Source: Epiperipatus broadwayi (Eukaryota > Onychophora > Udeonychophora > Euonychophora > Peripatidae). Taken from it: a stretch of DNA of 64,000 nucleotides. The DNA is taken from assembly GCA_028023455.1 (NCBI GenBank), contig JAQFVV010000156.1, forward strand, positions 1,943,236-2,007,235, written 5' to 3'. Shown piece after piece: positions 59,981 through 64,000 of the stretch. Position 1 is the first letter of the stretch. Each line of letters starts with the position of its first letter. The notes below the pieces were generated by a model. That model was not told the origin of the DNA, made no database searches, and saw only the letters and a program-made list of their open reading frames with translations. The position numbers were made by a program, and so were the translations under genes.

Positions 59981-62280
59981 TTTACACTGTATTTACAATG
60001 GCTATAAAGTGCTTTCTAACATTGCCAAGTATAGCTCCTAGTTCTAGGATAAACTATGGAAAAAGATACTGCATATTGTAACGAACAAATCTGTACATTC
60101 GCACAACAAAATCCAGAGTTTTAGTAAATCATCCCAAGGCTGACCAGCATAGAGTGGTATGAGCCACATTGTCTGATATAGCCCCAGTTCTTTTACTAAA
60201 GCTCAAAGATTTACCACCTTGTGGATGACACATATGAGGCCACAGCAGCATTTTCATTCATAACGTGCCGGCAGTAGAACATCGGTAAAGCACAAGACTA
60301 TGAGAAATTGACTTACTAACTAGTATAGCTATATAGATGATGTGTGTGGTGGAACATAATTATAAAATATGGATTGTGTTTCTTAACTAATGATTAACTA
60401 ATCAATAATGACTTACCAATGAGCAACATTGAGCCATGAAACAAAAGTTAAATTCAAAACTAATTTAATGAAAACTAAATATTAAAATTAATAAATAAAA
60501 ATAATGATTATAATGTGGCTATATAGGATGTCTCACATGCAGGTGATTAAGTTAGGGATACAATTTAACATTTGAGACTAGGTTCACATGCAAGTGATGA
60601 TTGGGATTATAATCATTTATGGTTTTCTTAGTTACATGTGGCTTTAATTTACATATACATATGTGACAATTTAAATCACTTGCAGGTGACATTAGTTATT
60701 CTGTTTAAAATTAATTACATTATTATATTTATTATATATACTGTAACAAAACATTTTGTTACACTCTTAAATTTTACGAGATTGCAATATATGGTGGCCG
60801 TTCGAGAGTGCCACCAAGCATTTCTGCCTAGACCATATTATAAAATTTCTATAATAACAGTTAATTTATTTACGAACGGCAATCAACAAATGTAAATCTT
60901 AAAATAATTTTCTTTTAATGGATCAAAAGATTATAAAATGAATTATAAGAATTAATTATAATAAACAAAAAAAAAACAAATTGACACTTCACCATTGTTG
61001 AGATATTTATTATATCTTTATTCTATTTGTTGGTTATTCTCTTCCCTCATACTTGTCGAATCAAATCCTCCCGATCCTTTTTCTTTCTAATCAAGAATTA
61101 ACATGTATCATTCTCAAAGGAACATGTGCCGTCACTTTACCAATTATACAATATTTTCATCAAATATCATGGTATATAACTATGAGTGAACTCAAGGGCG
61201 ACTTACTATAAGAGTGTGTTTGTTAAAAACAAACGCATTCAAACCTCCTCTTTCTAATGTTAAATCTTTTCATCTTAAATTTTTACTTGTCCTTAGATCG
61301 AGTAACCAATTTTTCTTATTCATATCTATACATTATAAGAACAACAATCATAGAAACTAAAGGTAAGTTTAATTAATAGAACGTAACCCAAAAAAAAATA
61401 ATAAATAACAAAAAATATATATATAATGTGGATTAATTTGAATTAGTAAATACATCTACTTAAAGACTACATATCCCTCCCTTTCTATTGCTGAAACTTT
61501 GAGATATTTGAAGTGAAGGCTTTTCTTTCTTTTTTTAAATTCTATTACGCAAATGTCTCTTGAAATTATAATAAAAAAAAGTCTATTTACCCTGATCGAT
61601 CAGTGTAGATCCTGTGTGGGTGGAATATTTCACTTTATATTCATCGTGGTTTGTCCGTGGTCTTCTTCCAGTCCGTTCTCCTCAGCTAGCTCTCTATGTC
61701 CGGCATTTACAAGGCAGTTCCAGGTGGTAATAGGAAGAGGTTCCCAAAAGGGAAAGTTCTGTTAGATCTAGCTGCTCAACATTTTCTCTTTGCGCTTTCT
61801 TCTTATTTTTTTTTAATGTAATTTTACGATTTTTACTATTGATGAGTCCGAGCTGAATTTAAACTTATAGATTAGGTATTGACCTCGGCAGAAATCCAAT
61901 TAATTTAAACAAAAGGAAAGTCCGTAATTTATATTTTTTTTCTTAAAGTCTCAGTTCACACCTTTAATGTTCTCTTCTTTTATTTCATATTTTATTTTAA
62001 AATCCCAAAGAAACATTCCAATTGATCAGCATAATAGATAGCATAAAATACCTTCACTATCAAAGCCCCAACAATAGAACTAATTGCTTTCTTTTCCCTT
62101 CTATCTTTAAGAATTTTTTTAAAGACTAAACAAAAGACAAACTTTTATCAAAAACATGCAAGATCTTGATCTAATTTATTTTAACTTCTCAAGAGCTCCT
62201 TTTTAAAATTAAGTGTTAATTTATTTTTTTTTTTTTTCAAAAATTATGTATTATAAAACGATATTTATATTTTAACAAAA
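59981..62280. other. mixed-composition DNA, possibly LTR/non-coding part of the gypsy element
   Basis: GC-richer islands at 60,000-60,320, 60,780-60,840 and 61,590-61,760 alternate with AT-rich DNA. They lie downstream of gypsy pol on its coding (minus) strand, where a 3' LTR would be expected. I could not find paired LTRs because the other end lies outside the window. Frames at 60,638-60,895 and 61,553-61,765 have no recognisable motif. Confidence 0.3.
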
Positions 62281-62410
62281 TATATGTGTGTGTATGTATA
62301 TGTGAGCTGATAGAAAAATACGTGTTTATTTATTTCTAATAAAATAAGTTTTATTACAAAATATGTGTTTATATATATGTGTATGAGTATGAGCTGACAG
62401 AAAAATACCA
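62281..62410. repeat. imperfect direct repeat, period ~88 bp
   Basis: TATATGTGAGCTGATAGAAAAATACGTG and GAGTATGAGCTGACAGAAAAATACCAG, each preceded by TATGTGT/TATATATG words, are about 88 bp apart, just downstream of gypsy pol on its coding strand. Confidence 0.6.
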
Positions 62411-62508
62411 GCTCATTGCACACTTTTACAAAAACAAAAAAAAAAATTTAAAAAAAAACTTTTAATCACACCGTGAGGTCTTAAGTTTTTTCTTTTCTTT
62501 ACAAGGTT

Positions 62509-63608
62509 TTAGGCTTCATGCATTATAAGTGCACTTTTATATCTTTTACCTTGTATTATAAATGCATTAGGTCCGCATTTTTGGATGATCCTGTATGGGC
62601 CTTTGAATAGGGGGAAAAACTTTTTATATTGTTTATCACTTAATTTGCTAACTGGCTGAGTTTTAACATAAACCCAGTCTCCTACCTAAATTGTACTGGG
62701 CAAGCATTCCCCTTCTTTATTCTCTGTTCAGTTTTCTTCTTTAATCTGTCTCTAGCCAAGCTTCGATCCTCCACTACATTTATCGTTTCAGTAACAGTGG
62801 GAATGGGACATTTGAGGAGAGAAGGCTCAACTCGACCGTAATGCAAGCATTCTGGAGTTAACCCTGTAGATTCGTGGTATGTATAATTAATTATTTTAAC
62901 CATTTGTGGCAATACTTTAAACCACTGTTGATGGTTACCTTTCAAATGTATGCGAAATAAGTTCCCCAATTCTTTCATAACCCGTTCGCAAGGGTTAGAT
63001 TGAGGGTTACGGATAGAGGTGAGAACGTGATGTATCTGTTCTTGTTGAAGCCAATTCTTCCATTCTCTCGATATAAAAGGAGTTCCATGATCACTCAAAA
63101 TCGTCTGAGGTTTGCCAACTTGAACAAATTGTTTTTCTTTTAGCACAGTTATGGAAGACCCGGCATCAGCCTTTCGGAGGGGGTAGGCCTGTACTAATTT
63201 TGAGAAAATGTCAAAGGCCACCAATATATATTTATATCTACGAAATGACGGTAGCGGGCCATAAAAATCTATGGCTAGAAGCTCGTTCGGGTTCTTAGCT
63301 ATTATTGGTGCCGGTGTCCCAGCATAATTTTTATTAGCTGGTTTACTTTTCCAACACTCATGGCACCCCTGTAACATAGTAACCACTGACCTATACAAAC
63401 TTGGCCAATAATACCATCTCTGTATTAGTTTACTTGTTTTAAGAGACCCATAATGCCCATATATACCATGCACATATTTTATTAGTCTTTCCCTTAGATT
63501 TTGCGGTATAAATACTCTCCAACAATCTACTCCCTTTCTAACCTGAAACATCAACAACCCATTTATTATTTTATACCGATATAATTTGTTTTTTTTTTTT
63601 GCGTGCAA
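62509..63608 (-). pseudogene. Ty3/gypsy integrase (frameshifted)
   Basis: The 308-codon frame (63,608-62,682) is a retrotransposon integrase, which inserts the element's DNA copy. It shows the HHCC zinc domain (H47, H52, C82, C85) and the catalytic D114 (LAIDFYGPLP), D173 (ILSDHGTPF) and E208 (NPCERVMKELG), with 35-residue D-E spacing. A -1/+1 shift at about 62,680 moves the C-terminal part into another frame: GDWVYVKTQPVSKLSDKQYK, then LFKGPYRI, ending at TAA 62,509. That block is the small C-terminal domain of gypsy integrases. The apparent start at 63,608 (TTG) is an artefact of a frameshift at a run of 12 A, upstream of which RNase H is in another frame. All three catalytic residues survive, so decay is recent or partly sequencing error. 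Confidence 0.92.
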
Positions 63609-64000
63609 TTTTTTTGTTGTCTGACATTTGCTTCTTTACAGCCTTGTATCAGCTTCCTGCACGTAGTGTCCAAGTTTTGAAAAAAATGGAGTCTTTTCAA
63701 ATCTTTCTCTATCGATACCGCAGGATCTGCTTTAAGAGATATTAATCGAGCTCCCTCCAGTGTTAAATTTTGACTGTGATCCGTAAGCGGATTTCTGCTT
63801 AATATATCCGGTACTATATTTTCTTTCCTGGAGCAATGAATTACCCTGTAATTAAACTTCTGTAAGTATAATGCCCATCTTATAAGTCTATCATTAGTTA
63901 AGTAACACCTATTTATAAACTCTAAGCTTTTATGATCGGTGATAATAATAACCTCAGACCCTAAAAGTAAATGCTTAAGTTTATTTAATGCCCAAACAAT
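63590..64000 (-). pseudogene. Ty3/gypsy pol: RNase H part, runs off the window
   Basis: From the right edge the minus strand reads IVWALNKLKHLLLGSEVII, then ITDHKSLEFINRCYLTNDRL, IRWALYLQKFNYRVIHCSRK and ENIVPDILSRNPL. These are the late RNase H blocks of gypsy reverse transcriptase ('TDHK.L', 'R..RW.L.LQ.F...I.Y..GK.N...D.LSR'). The frame stays open to the A12 run at 63,589-63,600, where it shifts relative to integrase. The reverse transcriptase proper lies beyond base 64,000. Confidence 0.9.

Noticed and set aside
61836-61862. TTGATGAGTCCGAGCTGAAT, resembling the CTGATGAGTCCG core of plant-type hammerheads
   Set aside because: The first core base is wrong, no GAAA box follows a closable stem II, and no stem I partner was found. 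Chance match.
1-64000. CRISPR arrays, operons or prokaryotic genes
   Set aside because: No regularly spaced short direct repeats, no dense coding and no ribosome-binding-site pattern. The 457-bp tandem units are retrozyme monomers, not CRISPR.

Overview
The window is AT-rich (roughly three-quarters A+T by eye) eukaryotic DNA, almost certainly from a metazoan and probably an invertebrate. I base this on long low-complexity AT stretches, a tRNA-derived SINE, several LINE clades, hAT and mariner-like DNA transposons, Ty3/gypsy retrotransposons and hammerhead-ribozyme retroelements, with no bacterial-style gene packing. I cannot name the species. There is no rRNA, no canonical tRNA gene and no intact host gene. 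The best host-gene candidate is one short terminal exon at 54,044-54,124 followed by a 3'UTR-like region.

The main discovery is a dispersed family of retrozyme-like elements. The best copy (15,745-18,045) holds about five ~457-bp monomers, two in one orientation then about three inverted, bounded by a perfect 15-bp target-site duplication (TSD). Each monomer has a 59-nt type I hammerhead ribozyme: CTGATGA core, 4-bp stem II, GAAA, a self-complementary ACTAGT stem III that suggests pairing as a dimer, and a 12-bp stem I with an internal loop. Other copies lie at 8.1, 14.0, 28.5/29.7, 31.7, 43.5-44.3, 47.8, 51.0 and 57.0 kb; several have 10-13 bp TSDs. A second foldback family (8.9, 38.2 and 46.9 kb) has a different, eroded hammerhead-like core.

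Layout. 1-14.7 kb: AT-rich background, a LINE reverse-transcriptase scrap, a hAT MITE with perfect 8-bp TSD (4,941-5,336), SINE copies and several foldback elements. 14,742-20,946: a hAT element (TSD TTATATAA) with a decayed BED-finger/Charlie-like transposase, split by the retrozyme array. 23.3-24.6 kb: a 5'-truncated LINE on the minus strand with a 3' poly(A) tail. 24.9-28.2 kb: two direct copies of an unknown repeat around unclassified DNA. 28.5-29.8 kb: a retrozyme split by a mariner-like element. 30.2-34.9 kb: a decayed LINE split by a retrozyme. 35.3-39.05 kb: an RTE-like LINE holding two foldbacks. 41.3-41.8 kb: a gypsy gag fragment. 43.0-46.6 kb: an RTE-like LINE on the minus strand split by a retrozyme. 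46.9-57.4 kb: foldbacks, SINEs, retrozymes and the candidate exon. 62.5-64.0 kb: a gypsy pol fragment (RNase H and integrase, minus strand) running off the right edge.

The coding remnants do not work together as a pathway; they are successive layers of transposon insertion. Nesting gives relative ages: the retrozymes are younger than the hAT element and the LINEs, and the mariner-like element is younger than the retrozyme it interrupts. The retrozymes encode no protein, so their spread would need reverse transcriptase supplied in trans; no Penelope-like enzyme is visible here.
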